From: FEB-10 sp963710645
GTDB lineage: Bacteria > Acidobacteriota > Thermoanaerobaculia > Thermoanaerobaculales > Sulfomarinibacteraceae
Direction: 5' to 3'
Assembly (NCBI GenBank): GCA_963710645.1
Contig: CAVQBD010000009.1
Coordinates: forward strand, 1,426,001-1,490,000
DNA length: 64,000 nucleotides
The first letter of the stretch is position 1, and every line of letters begins with the position of its first letter. Shown here in pieces: positions 8,839 to 17,283 of the stretch. A program made the position numbers and the translations under genes. A model generated the notes under the pieces. It was not told where the DNA came from, searched no databases, and saw only the letters and a program-made list of their open reading frames with translations.

Positions 8839-9525
8839 ATGACCCGAGAACAGATCGCCATTGTGGAAGACGACCCGGACCTGGCAACCACTCTGGGCAT
8901 CGCTTTGGAGCGGGAGGGCTTTGAGGTCGAGTGCTATGCCACCGGCCGGGAGGGCTTGGACGGGATCCTCGGTTCTCCCCCGGACCTTGTGCTCCTCGAC
9001 CTCAACCTGCCCGATCTCGACGGTCTGAGCGTGTGTCGAGAGTTGCGCGACACGCCGGCGGTTCACGACCTGCCCATCATCATGCTCACCGCTCGGGTGG
9101 AGGAGAGCGACCGCGTGCTCGGGTTGGACCTCGGGGCTGACGATTACATGACCAAACCGTTTTCGTTGCGTGAGCTCAAGAGCAGGATTCGAGCGGTGCT
9201 GCGGCGGCGCAGCCTGGACACGGGTGTGCCCGAGGACGAGTACTACGATGATCGGCTGGCGGTACGGCGGGCGTCCATGGAGGTGGAGTTCGACGGCGAG
9301 CCCGTGCGTCTGACCGTACGCGAGTTCGAGTTGCTGTGGTATCTCATCACCAATCGCCCCCGAATTGCCACGCGCGAGCGGATCCTCGAGCGCGTGTGGG
9401 GAATTTCGAGCGACGTGGAGACGCGGACCGTCGACGTGCACATCCGCGCCCTGAGGTCAAAGCTCGACTCCGGGCTGATCGAGACGGTGATTGGCGCCGG
9501 TTATCGGTTCCGAGGATTTGCATGA
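8839..9525 (+). CDS. phoB: Response regulator PhoB
   Basis: OmpR/PhoB-family transcription factor controlling phosphate-starvation genes. The receiver domain spans residues 1-120, with the acidic pocket at Asp11/Asp12, the phospho-acceptor Asp54 (LLDLNLPD), Thr84 and Lys106 all in place. A winged-helix DNA-binding domain occupies about residues 130-228, with the typical VRTVDVHI-type recognition helix (ETRTVDVHIRALRSKL). GAGGAG at 8824-8829 precedes ATG 8839. It overlaps phoR by 4 bases (ATGA). Its likely targets here are the 11-bp repeat arrays at 857-910, 2303-2335 and 12701-12722. Confidence 0.93.
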   Translation: MTREQIAIVEDDPDLATTLGIALEREGFEVECYATGREGLDGILGSPPDLVLLDLNLPDLDGLSVCRELRDTPAVHDLPIIMLTARVEESDRVLGLDLGADDYMTKPFSLRELKSRIRAVLRRRSLDTGVPEDEYYDDRLAVRRASMEVEFDGEPVRLTVREFELLWYLITNRPRIATRERILERVWGISSDVETRTVDVHIRALRSKLDSGLIETVIGAGYRFRGFA

Positions 9526-10799
9526 GTCGATGGCGCCACCGAGCTCTGGTGGCGCTGGCCGCCACCCCCCTCCTGGTGGTCTCGCTGGTGGCCGCGTCGG
9601 GCAGTTTCTGGGCCCAGATCTGGGTGACCCTGGCCTGGGTCCTCGGCATGCTGGTTCTCGACGGTGTCATGTGGCGCACCGTGGCCTCTCACCACGTCGA
9701 TACCATGCGACAGCTCGAAGCGGACCAGCCGGAGGCCGCCCGCGGAAAGGTCCGTGAATTGCTCGACGAACATGCCCTCTGCCGGGCAGAGCGTGACCGT
9801 ATGGCGGCCCTCGTCGAGGATCTGTCCTCGGGTCTCGGAGAGGGCCTGGTGTTGGTGGATTCGGAACTCAAGATCCGCCTGATCAACGATGTGGCGCGGC
9901 GGTTTTTTGGCGTCGACAGAGTCCGCAATGGAGGACATCTTCTGGAGGTCCTGCGAGAGCCTGGTGTCGTGGACACATTCGAGCAATCCTCAGCAGGAGA
10001 CCGACCGCGGCCGGTGGTCGTGGAGAACCCGCGGGGGTTGTGGGAGGTGCGGACCTTTCCGGTGCGGGACGGCGGCGCTGTGGGTCTCATTTCGGACATC
10101 AGCGTCATCAGGCGGGCGTCGGAATTCAGGCGGCGCTTCGTTCAGGATCTGTCACACGAGCTCAGATCGCCGTTGGCGGTGCTGAGGACCACCGTGGAGG
10201 CCATGGAGGGCGAGCTGGAACCCGAGCTCGCGGAGATTCTGGTCCGACAGGTGGAACGTGTGGACCTGCTGGTCGCGGAACTGAACGAACTGGCCTCCAT
10301 CGAAGCGGGTCAACTCAATCTGGACCTCGAGTCCGTCCCGGTCATCGAGGTTGTGAGGGCGGTGGTCAAGGACCACCAGCCCGAGGCGTCCCGGGCCCGC
10401 GTGGATCTGTCCGTCGAGCTCGCCGACAACCTCGTGTGCTGGTGTGACCGTCGGGGTCTGTACCGCGTGCTGAGCAATCTCGTGGACAACGCCATCAAGT
10501 ACAACCGGCCGCGGGGTTGGGTGCGGATTGGCGGTCGCCCCGACGACGACGAGGTCACCATCCAGGTTGTGGACAGTGGGCTGGGCATCCCGGCCTCGGA
10601 GCTGCAGGCGGTGCTGCAGCGGTTTTATCGCATCGACCGTGCCCGAACCCCGGGCCGCGGTGGTCTCGGGCTCGGCCTGGCCATCGTCAAACACATGGTC
10701 CATTACATGGGCGGAACCCTGGCGTTGGATTCTCGGGAAGAGGTGGGGACGACGGTGACGCTCACCTTTCCTCACGTGCGTCCGGCGGAAAACGTCTGA
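9522..10799 (+). CDS. phoR: Phosphate regulon sensor histidine kinase PhoR
   Basis: Membrane histidine kinase partnering PhoB. Two closely spaced hydrophobic segments (about residues 8-26 and 31-50) anchor it with almost no periplasmic loop, as in E. coli PhoR, which senses through PstB/PhoU rather than an external ligand. A PAS-like domain (about 95-195) precedes the dimerisation/phosphotransfer helix with His212 in DLSHELRSPL. The ATPase domain has the N box NLVDNAIKYN (319-328), G1 DSGLGIP and G2 GLGLGLAIV motifs. The start ATG at 9522 overlaps the phoB stop. The gene faces a minus-strand PhoU-like gene, leaving 9 bases between the two ends. Confidence 0.93.
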   Translation: MSRWRHRALVALAATPLLVVSLVAASGSFWAQIWVTLAWVLGMLVLDGVMWRTVASHHVDTMRQLEADQPEAARGKVRELLDEHALCRAERDRMAALVEDLSSGLGEGLVLVDSELKIRLINDVARRFFGVDRVRNGGHLLEVLREPGVVDTFEQSSAGDRPRPVVVENPRGLWEVRTFPVRDGGAVGLISDISVIRRASEFRRRFVQDLSHELRSPLAVLRTTVEAMEGELEPELAEILVRQVERVDLLVAELNELASIEAGQLNLDLESVPVIEVVRAVVKDHQPEASRARVDLSVELADNLVCWCDRRGLYRVLSNLVDNAIKYNRPRGWVRIGGRPDDDEVTIQVVDSGLGIPASELQAVLQRFYRIDRARTPGRGGLGLGLAIVKHMVHYMGGTLALDSREEVGTTVTLTFPHVRPAENV

Positions 10800-10808
10800 T
10801 CGTTATTG

Positions 10809-11504
10809 CTACGGCTCGTCGTCCACGGGATTGTCCGGGTCGTCGCCGCGAAAGCCGATCCGGTCGAACGGATTGACCACCGACGATGCGATGTTCATCA
10901 GGTGGGCGGAGATGCGTTTGAGGAAGCGGACGTACAGCGCAGTGGTCACCGCCTCGTTGCACGGGAGGCCGGGATCCTCGTGTCCTATCAGCGATCCGAG
11001 GATTTCGTCCGAACGGCGGGCGATCCACCAATGTTCGGCCATCACTTCCCTGGCCTTCTCCGCGTCGGCCGACGGCATGGCCTCGATCAGCAGGGTGAAC
11101 ATGGTCTGAACGGTGGTTTCGATGCTGCGGATGTCGGCCTCGTGCATGCCGCAGGTCAGTTTTCCGGGATGCAGCAGGGCCAGCTCGACGATGTTTTTTG
11201 TGAGATCACCGATGCGTTCGATGTCGATGACGATGCTGACTAGGACCAGGCCCGGGTGGATACTCCGGCTCGGGGACACCGACAAATGAGTCAGGACCTT
11301 CCTGCGGACCTCGCGTTCGTAGGCGTTGATGAGCTGGTCCTTGGCGTAGATGTCGATGTCGATCCTGGCGTCGTCGTGCTCGCGCAGCGACTGGGTAGCG
11401 GCGAGAAACATCTCACGGTCTGCTTCGAGCATCTCCAGGGACCGTGCGTAGGCCTGTTTGAGCAGGTTTTCTTTGCGGAAAAGCTCGAAAATGTCTCTCA
11501 GCAT
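10809..11504 (-). CDS. PhoU-domain protein paired with Na/Pi cotransporter
   Basis: A 231-residue helical protein of the PhoU superfamily, probably cytoplasmic. DIERIGDLTKNIVELAL (about residues 95-111) matches the metal-binding PhoU signature, and RISAHLMNIASSVVNP near the C-terminus is the weaker second copy. It differs from the Pst-linked PhoU at 8157-8825. Its start lies 4 bases after the stop of the Na/Pi cotransporter gene, so the two are one operon. In other bacteria PhoU-like domains are often fused to or encoded beside Na/Pi cotransporters, where a gating role is proposed; that role here is inference. Confidence 0.88.
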   Translation of the reverse strand: MLRDIFELFRKENLLKQAYARSLEMLEADREMFLAATQSLREHDDARIDIDIYAKDQLINAYEREVRRKVLTHLSVSPSRSIHPGLVLVSIVIDIERIGDLTKNIVELALLHPGKLTCGMHEADIRSIETTVQTMFTLLIEAMPSADAEKAREVMAEHWWIARRSDEILGSLIGHEDPGLPCNEAVTTALYVRFLKRISAHLMNIASSVVNPFDRIGFRGDDPDNPVDDEP

Positions 11505-11508
11505 GGTG

Positions 11509-12636
11509 TCACCTCAATACCGCGATCGCGGCAAACGGAATCACGTAGAACATCAACAAGATGTAGGCCAGGACCAGCCAACGCCACTGCACGGCGAGGT
11601 CAGCGAACCAACGGGCCATGCGGATGGGAATGGCCCGAATGGCCGGGATGGGCCAGAGGATGAGGATGCCGCACAGGTTAAAGATGAGGTGAGCGAAGGC
11701 CACTGTGACCGCGCTGAGCTCGCCCACGGTCAAGGCGGCCAGCATGGCGGTGATCGTGGTTCCAACGTTCGCCCCAAGGGTGTAGGGGAAGATCTGTACC
11801 AGGGTCAGGATGCCGGCACCGGCGAGGGGAACTGCTAACGAGGTGGTGATGCTGCTTGACTGGACCAGCACGGTGATGGCCAGGCCGAAGACGAAGGCCC
11901 GTCCGGCGTTCTTGAACAGCATCTCGTCGAAGAAGCTCTCGATCCGGCCGAGCACAAGGGACTTCATGATGACGACCAGGTACCGCAACGAACCGAACAT
12001 GAGCACGAGGGCCACCACCAGGAGAATCCAAGGCCGCCCTTCGTTGAGGTGGGTGATGGACATTACCACCGGCTCCGTGATGGTTTTGAGGGGACTGGCA
12101 AAACTCAGTCCTCCCACGTCCTGAAAGACCTGAGCCAGAAAGGCCGCGGCGCGGCCGAGGAAGTTGGTGGCGACCTGGAGCGGGAACAGGACGGCCACGG
12201 CGAGGATGTTGAAGAAATCGTGGACGGTGGATGCGGCGAACGCCCGGCGGAACTCCTGGCCACGAGAGATATGACCCAGGCTGACAAGGGTATTGGTGAC
12301 CGAGGTGCCGATATTGGCGCCCATGACGACCGGGATTGCGGTGTCGATGGACATGGTGCCGCTGCCGACCATGGCCACCACCAGAGAGGTTGTGGTGGAT
12401 GAGGATTGGACGAGGGTGGTGGCCAGAATGCCGACGAACAGACCCACGAGGGGGTTGGAGGCGCTCTGGATGAGGTCCCCCACAAAGCCTCCGCTGAACA
12501 TCTTGAAGGCCTTGCCCAGCAGGCCGATGCTCACCAGGAACCCGTAGAGAAAGAGGGCAAGACCGAAGACCCTCACCCAGAGGTATTGCGCCATGGTCTT
12601 GGCGGGCGTCGGGTCCGTGTTTTTGAATGCTGCCAT
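11509..12636 (-). CDS. Na+/phosphate cotransporter (NptA/PNaS family)
   Basis: Integral membrane phosphate symporter of 375 residues. Two inverted copies of the family QSSS motif are visible, TLVQSSSTTTSLVV and VLVQSSSITTSLAV, each followed by a Gly-rich GANIGT/GANVGT segment; these form the substrate-binding core of SLC34-type transporters. About eight hydrophobic spans are seen. The ATG at 12636 was chosen because upstream codons run through the intergenic Pho-box-like repeat and give a non-hydrophobic extension. The fused PhoU domain found in some relatives is encoded separately by the next gene downstream. Confidence 0.92.
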   Translation of the reverse strand: MAAFKNTDPTPAKTMAQYLWVRVFGLALFLYGFLVSIGLLGKAFKMFSGGFVGDLIQSASNPLVGLFVGILATTLVQSSSTTTSLVVAMVGSGTMSIDTAIPVVMGANIGTSVTNTLVSLGHISRGQEFRRAFAASTVHDFFNILAVAVLFPLQVATNFLGRAAAFLAQVFQDVGGLSFASPLKTITEPVVMSITHLNEGRPWILLVVALVLMFGSLRYLVVIMKSLVLGRIESFFDEMLFKNAGRAFVFGLAITVLVQSSSITTSLAVPLAGAGILTLVQIFPYTLGANVGTTITAMLAALTVGELSAVTVAFAHLIFNLCGILILWPIPAIRAIPIRMARWFADLAVQWRWLVLAYILLMFYVIPFAAIAVLR

Positions 12637-12700
12637 GTGCTGTGGCAACCCTCTTTCGGGAGGCGATCGCTCGGATTCAGTCGAGCGGTCATCGGCACAT

Positions 12701-12722
12701 CTTAACGCCGGCTTCACATCAA
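12701..12722 (+). promoter_or_regulatory. Pho box-like repeat pair upstream of the Na/Pi operon (reversed)
   Basis: CTTAACGCCGG followed directly by CTTCACATCAA repeats the motif and 11-bp spacing seen before the porin. It lies 65 bases upstream of the minus-strand Na/Pi cotransporter start, but reads on the plus strand, so it is reversed relative to that gene. Only two units are present. Confidence 0.45.
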
Positions 12723-12801
12723 GGGAACAGCGGTGTGCCCGAGCGATCCGGCGGGCCACCCGCCGAACCGGCTCCACCCTGGACCGGTCGGTCGTACGGG
12801 C

Positions 12802-15090
12802 TTACCGGGCCCGTTCGGATCCAGGTGTCGTGTCATTTCTGTGTTTGTTTGCCTCGGCAACCTGGAGCGATTCCTGGAAGACGTTGAGCAGATAGGTGGT
12901 CTGCTCGGTGATTTTCAGCGAATCCCACACGAAGCTGTAGAACAGAATGCTGAGCCTGGTCTTGGATTCGTTGCCCTGGATCCTCTTGATTTGTTTGTGG
13001 TCGTAGTCGTTGACCATCAGCCTCAGTTCGCGGTTCCTGGCGGCGATGATGTCGCAATCGGTGCACTCTCTCGCCACGAGGTTGTTGGCGGCCCGGTCGA
13101 GGATCTCGGTCACGGCCTCTCGCACCTGATCGAGCTCTTCGATCTGTTCGTCCAGAAGCCCCGAGTGGTTGTTCGCCACATGCTGTTTAGCGCGGACCAC
13201 GATGTCGCGCACGCTTTCCGAGATCTCCTGTAGCGAGCTGATGGTCTCCGCATAGAGCTGGGTGGTTTCCACCGCCTGCCATTGGAGCAGGCGGAAGACC
13301 TTGAAGACATTGGCCGCGATGATGTTGGACCAGCGTTGGATCTTGCGCTGTTGTTCGCGCGCCTTTCTGAGCTTTTGCCGGTCTTGTTCGACAAGACCTT
13401 CGAATCCGAGGTTGTACGCCTCGTTGACCTCGCGCAGAAACAGGCCGGCGTGTTCAAAGGTCACTGCCGTGGCCGCGTCGGCGTCCTTGATCTTCCGCAG
13501 ATTGAAGACCTCGACGGACCTTTCGACCTCTTCTCGCTTGCGATGGACCCGGTGGGTGCGGAAAATGAGGAAGGCCGCCAGACCGAGCAGCGCGGCCACC
13601 GCCGGGCCACGACCAAAGAAGATCGCGATGGCGAAGGTGAACGACACCGTGAAGGCCATCATGGCGGTGAAGAACCAGCCCCCGATCACCGTGAGCACGC
13701 CGCTGACGCGGTAGACTGCGCTGTCGCGGCCCCAGGCCTGGTCCGACAGCGAGGTGCCCATGGCGACCATGAAGGTGACGTAGGTAGTGGACAGGGGCAG
13801 TTTGAAAGAGGTGGCGAGGGAGATCAGCGCGCTGGCCACCATCAGATTCACCGACGCTCGAACCAGATCGAATGAGGGCACGTCGCCCTCGGCGGTGGGT
13901 TTCGGTCGGTATTTTGATCGATCCAGTCTCCGCGCCACGGCTCCTCGAACGCTCCTCGGGAAAAGACGGCTGGTGTTTTCTACCAGTGCACTGACGGTTC
14001 GCACGATGGTCTGGGACAGCACTGTCGACTCGAACCGCTCGAATCCCTCGTCCTGTCTGCCAAGCCGTACCTCCGTCTTGGTCACCGATCGGGCTTTCCG
14101 CGAGAACCACAGGGTGACCACCATGATCATGCCGGCGATGAGCAGGAAGCCCGTGTTCGATCGAACCGGCTGGGTGAGGGCTTCCATGGTGGCGTGCAGC
14201 ATGTCTGGGGTGGCCGAGGCCTCCTGGTAGGCGCTGAGTCCCGCCAGCGGGACGCCGATGAAGTTCACCAGGTCATTGGCGGCGAAGGCCATGGCCAGGG
14301 CAAAGGTGCCGACCAGCACGATCAGTTTGAGGATGTTCACCCGGGTCAACACCAACAAGAACTGCAGCAGAGCTGCCGCGACGACGAACGAGAGCAGCAG
14401 GATCAGCGCGGTGTGGCCCTTGATCCAGCTCAGGGTTTCGGGAGTGATGAACGAGGCCCCCTTGGAGCCCTTGATCAGAATGAAGTAAGTGATGGAGGAG
14501 AGTGCCGCCCCGCCCCAGAGGGCACCGTATCGCTTGAGCCTGCTTTCGTAGTCAAAGGTGAAGATCATCCGGGTGAGAAACTGGATGACGGCGCCAACCA
14601 CGAAGGCGACCGCCACGGACAAGAGAATGCCGCCGATGATGGCCAGCGCCTTGGCGGTGTTGATGTAGTTGATGATCTGACCCAGGGGGTCGCCGGCTTG
14701 AAGGACCTTCATGAGGGCCACGGCGACCGCCGCCCCGAGCAGCTCGAAGACGATGGACACGGTGGTGGAAGTGGGCAGACCGAAGGTGTTGTACAGATCG
14801 AGCAGGATGACGTCGGTGAGCATGACGGCCAGAAAGACCACCATCAGCTCAGGCATGGTAAAGAACTCGGGGTGGAAGATGCCCTTGCGGGCCACCTCCA
14901 TCATGCCGCTGGAGAACGTGACGCCCGCCAGCATGCCGAGGCTGGCAACGATCATGATGACGTGCCGCGGCGCGACCCGGGAGCCGATGGATGAATTGAG
15001 GAAGTTGACCGCGTCGTTGGAGACTCCGACGACGAGGTCGGAAATGGCCAACCCGAACAGAATGACGATCGCGATGTGAAAAAAATCCAT
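12802..15090 (-). CDS. PiT-family inorganic phosphate transporter with PhoU-like tail
   Basis: Low-affinity phosphate permease of about 762 residues. The PiT repeat signatures are present: ISDLVVGVSNDAVNFLNSSI near the N-terminus and MAFAANDLVNFIGVPLAG in the middle, each with the conserved N-D-hydrophobic-N pattern. A membrane-bound core of about ten spans extends to residue 520 or so. From about residue 545 the protein is a soluble helical, coiled-coil-rich region of some 215 residues that resembles PhoU-type regulatory helices. The start MDFFHIAIVI at 15090 was chosen because the first span begins there; upstream codons are not hydrophobic. It ends 165 bases before the Na/Pi cotransporter start on the same strand, with a reversed Pho box between them. 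Confidence 0.9.
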   Translation of the reverse strand: MDFFHIAIVILFGLAISDLVVGVSNDAVNFLNSSIGSRVAPRHVIMIVASLGMLAGVTFSSGMMEVARKGIFHPEFFTMPELMVVFLAVMLTDVILLDLYNTFGLPTSTTVSIVFELLGAAVAVALMKVLQAGDPLGQIINYINTAKALAIIGGILLSVAVAFVVGAVIQFLTRMIFTFDYESRLKRYGALWGGAALSSITYFILIKGSKGASFITPETLSWIKGHTALILLLSFVVAAALLQFLLVLTRVNILKLIVLVGTFALAMAFAANDLVNFIGVPLAGLSAYQEASATPDMLHATMEALTQPVRSNTGFLLIAGMIMVVTLWFSRKARSVTKTEVRLGRQDEGFERFESTVLSQTIVRTVSALVENTSRLFPRSVRGAVARRLDRSKYRPKPTAEGDVPSFDLVRASVNLMVASALISLATSFKLPLSTTYVTFMVAMGTSLSDQAWGRDSAVYRVSGVLTVIGGWFFTAMMAFTVSFTFAIAIFFGRGPAVAALLGLAAFLIFRTHRVHRKREEVERSVEVFNLRKIKDADAATAVTFEHAGLFLREVNEAYNLGFEGLVEQDRQKLRKAREQQRKIQRWSNIIAANVFKVFRLLQWQAVETTQLYAETISSLQEISESVRDIVVRAKQHVANNHSGLLDEQIEELDQVREAVTEILDRAANNLVARECTDCDIIAARNRELRLMVNDYDHKQIKRIQGNESKTRLSILFYSFVWDSLKITEQTTYLLNVFQESLQVAEANKHRNDTTPGSERAR

Positions 15091-15151
15091 GACACCCACC
15101 CCATCTGATGAACGAACGATCGCGGTTATCCGCGCCTGGGAATCGGCACAC

Positions 15152-15157
15152 ATCATA
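15152..15157 (-). promoter_or_regulatory. -10 element of the PiT transporter gene
   Basis: Read on the minus strand, TATGAT lies about 60 bases upstream of the start codon at 15090. No convincing -35 hexamer was found. Confidence 0.35.
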
Positions 15158-15249
15158 CAGGTTCGGCCGCGGGCTACGGATGGCCGATTCTTGTGCGCAG
15201 CAAACTCTTGGGCGCGATTCCCACACCGAGTTGCGGGAGGGCCTTCTGC

Positions 15250-15255
15250 TAGAGT
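15250..15255 (+). promoter_or_regulatory. -10 element giving a likely leaderless mRNA (lipid kinase)
   Basis: TGC-TAGAGT is an extended -10 whose last base lies exactly 7 bases before the GTG at 15262, so transcription should begin at or next to the start codon. No clear -35 is visible. Confidence 0.45.
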
Positions 15256-15261
15256 GTTGAG

Positions 15262-16140
15262 GTGAAAATCATCGTCAATCCAGCCGCCGCGGGAGGTCGC
15301 CTCGGACGCGAGTGGCCGGCTCGGGAAGCGGCGCTGAGAGAGCTGGGTTTGGACGGGGAAGTGGTGTTCACCGAGCGACCCTGGCACGCCATCGAACTCG
15401 CCCGTCAAGCCGTAGAGGAGGGCCACGATCGGGTGGTGGCGGTGGGTGGTGACGGGACTATGAACCAGGCCGCCGGCGGTCTGCTGCAAGCGGGTGGCGG
15501 CACCCTCTGTCTCGTGCCCTTGGGAACGGGCAACGACATCGCCAGGACTCTCCATGTTCCGCTCGACTGGAGACAGGCCGCCGCAATTGTGGCGGATCCG
15601 GGTCGTCGCGAGGTGGATCTCATCCGGGTCGGCGACCACGTGGTCCTCAACGCCATCGGTGTCGGTCTGCTCGGTGACATCAGTGCCCGTGCCGCCAAGG
15701 TCAAGGTGGTGCGCGGTCTGGTGGCCTACCTGATGACGGCCCTCGTGTCCCTGGTGAAATTCGAGTCGCCGCCAGTGATCATCACCACCCCCGACCGGCG
15801 TTACGAGGGAGAGATGACCATTCTCGCGGTCCACGGCGGGCCCACCAGCGGCGGTGGGTTCAACCTCGCCCCCCGGGCGGTGCCGGACGATGGCTTGCTG
15901 GACGCCACCCTAGTGCCCGGCATCGGTCCCCTGGGCCGGGTACCGCGACTGTTGGCGGCCATGAAGGGGACCCTGGGCGCCATGGACGGAACCGTCGAGT
16001 TGCAGGCGCCGTGGCTCGAAATGCGCTTCGATCGTCCGCTGCCCATGCACGTGGACGGCGACGAGGCGGTCCTCGAGCCACCCCTGGCCCGGTTCGAGGT
16101 CATCCCCAACGCGATCAAGGTGGCTGTTCCAAGGCAGTAG
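15262..16140 (+). CDS. Diacylglycerol/lipid kinase family protein (DagK/YegS-like)
   Basis: Cytoplasmic or membrane-associated lipid kinase that probably transfers the ATP gamma-phosphate to diacylglycerol or a related lipid. The N-terminal NPAAAGG (residues 6-12) and nucleotide loop VAVGGDGTMNQAAGG (59-73) are the diagnostic DAG-kinase catalytic motifs, and LVPLGTGNDIAR is the second conserved block. The C-terminal beta-sandwich domain ends with MHVDGDEAV, also conserved. Length 292 residues is normal. GTG 15262 lies 7 bases after a -10-like box, suggesting a leaderless start. It is divergent from the PiT transporter; a role in lipid remodelling under phosphate limitation is attractive but only inferred from location. 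Confidence 0.92.
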   Translation: MKIIVNPAAAGGRLGREWPAREAALRELGLDGEVVFTERPWHAIELARQAVEEGHDRVVAVGGDGTMNQAAGGLLQAGGGTLCLVPLGTGNDIARTLHVPLDWRQAAAIVADPGRREVDLIRVGDHVVLNAIGVGLLGDISARAAKVKVVRGLVAYLMTALVSLVKFESPPVIITTPDRRYEGEMTILAVHGGPTSGGGFNLAPRAVPDDGLLDATLVPGIGPLGRVPRLLAAMKGTLGAMDGTVELQAPWLEMRFDRPLPMHVDGDEAVLEPPLARFEVIPNAIKVAVPRQ

Positions 16141-16220
16141 GCGGTACCCTGGAGGGCGGTGGAAGACTGTCAACGCGAACGGCCGGCTGTCGTCAAACGA
16201 GCGTGTTACGAGCCATAGAT

Positions 16221-16796
16221 ATGCCGAGTCAAGACCCCTCGCAATCAGACGACGCTCTCGTCATGCGGGCGCGCAACGGAGATCGTGAGGCCTTCTCGGA
16301 ACTGGTGGTGCGCCATCAGCAACGGGTGTGGCGGGTCTGTCGGCAGTACATCGGCGTGGACGAAGCAGATGCGACGGCCCAGGACACGCTGGTCAAGGCC
16401 TACACCAACCTGGCGTCCTTCGACGGCCGATCGGCCTTCACCACCTGGCTGACCAGGATCGCCATCAACACGAGCCTCGACGAGCTTCGCAGACGACGGC
16501 GAGAGGGGCCCAAGATCGATGTCGACGACGACGAAGGGCGGGATGTCCTGGTCGAGGTGGCAGACGACGCGGTTGGACCGGAGGATCGCACAATGCAGCG
16601 TCAGGCCGTGAAACGTCTGGTGAGACTTGAAGAGGGGTTGCCGGACCGACAGCGCGAGATCTTCCGTCTCCGGTTCTACGCCGAGCTCGAGCTGGATGAA
16701 ATCGCGGCGGCGCTGGGCGTTCACGTGGGGACTGTCAAGACGCAGCTGCACCGCGCGGTGCATCGACTGAGGGCTGAGTTGGGAGACACGAGATGA
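16221..16796 (+). CDS. ECF-type RNA polymerase sigma factor
   Basis: A 191-residue extracytoplasmic-function sigma factor. Region 2 is seen in FSELVVRHQQRVWRVCRQY and DEADATAQDTLVKAY (DNA melting and -10 binding). Region 4 near the C-terminus has LPDRQREIFRLRFYAELEL followed by the helix-turn-helix IAAALGVHVGTVKTQLHRAV for -35 recognition. ATG 16221 was chosen because the family N-terminus starts there; a GTG 18 bases upstream is an alternative. It overlaps the downstream anti-sigma gene by 4 bases (ATGA), the usual arrangement for a membrane-tethered sigma/anti-sigma pair. Confidence 0.94.
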   Translation: MPSQDPSQSDDALVMRARNGDREAFSELVVRHQQRVWRVCRQYIGVDEADATAQDTLVKAYTNLASFDGRSAFTTWLTRIAINTSLDELRRRRREGPKIDVDDDEGRDVLVEVADDAVGPEDRTMQRQAVKRLVRLEEGLPDRQREIFRLRFYAELELDEIAAALGVHVGTVKTQLHRAVHRLRAELGDTR

Positions 16797-17266
16797 ACAG
16801 GCACCTGGACGATATCCAGATCGCGGACGCGATTGCCGGGGCTGAGTTGGACGAGGCGGCGACCAGCCATCTCGGTTCATGCCTGGACTGTCGGCGTAGG
16901 ACGACAGCCATGCAGGAACTGATCGGGATCAGACGCCGTCAGATGGCCTTGGGCGAGCCCGACTGGGAGGCCCAGAGGGCCGCCATTCTCCACCGACTGC
17001 CCGAGGCGCAAACGGCGCGATCCGGACGCCTGAACACCTGGCTGCGGCCGCTGTTGGCCGCGGCGGCGGCGTTGATCGTGGTGGCGGTGATGGGGCTGTT
17101 GCGTCCCGGGCGGATCGAGATCGTGTCCAATGGGGACGAGATATCGGTGGAAGAAATTCTGGCCGAGGTGGACGAACTGCTGGCTGACGACTCGATTCCG
17201 GGCTTCGAGGTGATCGATCCCGGCATGGAAGAGCTCGAGGGCTATTTGTCCGCTGGGGCCTCGTGA
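16793..17266 (+). CDS. Membrane-anchored zinc-finger anti-sigma factor
   Basis: A 157-residue partner of the preceding ECF sigma factor. The N-terminal domain has HLGSCLDC (HX3CX2C, about residues 26-33), the zinc-binding signature of ZAS anti-sigma factors. One hydrophobic span (about residues 83-101) would anchor it in the inner membrane, leaving an acidic periplasmic tail rich in Glu and Asp. It would hold the sigma factor inactive until an envelope signal releases it. It overlaps the sigma gene by 4 bases and is followed by a Spy-like periplasmic protein gene whose possible upstream start also overlaps it. Confidence 0.88.
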   Translation: MNRHLDDIQIADAIAGAELDEAATSHLGSCLDCRRRTTAMQELIGIRRRQMALGEPDWEAQRAAILHRLPEAQTARSGRLNTWLRPLLAAAAALIVVAVMGLLRPGRIEIVSNGDEISVEEILAEVDELLADDSIPGFEVIDPGMEELEGYLSAGAS

Positions 17267-17283
17267 TGAATGTGGAGGCGAAG

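Noticed and set aside
15091..15834. Long N-terminal extension of the PiT transporter frame on the minus strand
   Set aside because: It is antisense to the lipid kinase gene and the first membrane span begins at the ATG at 15090.
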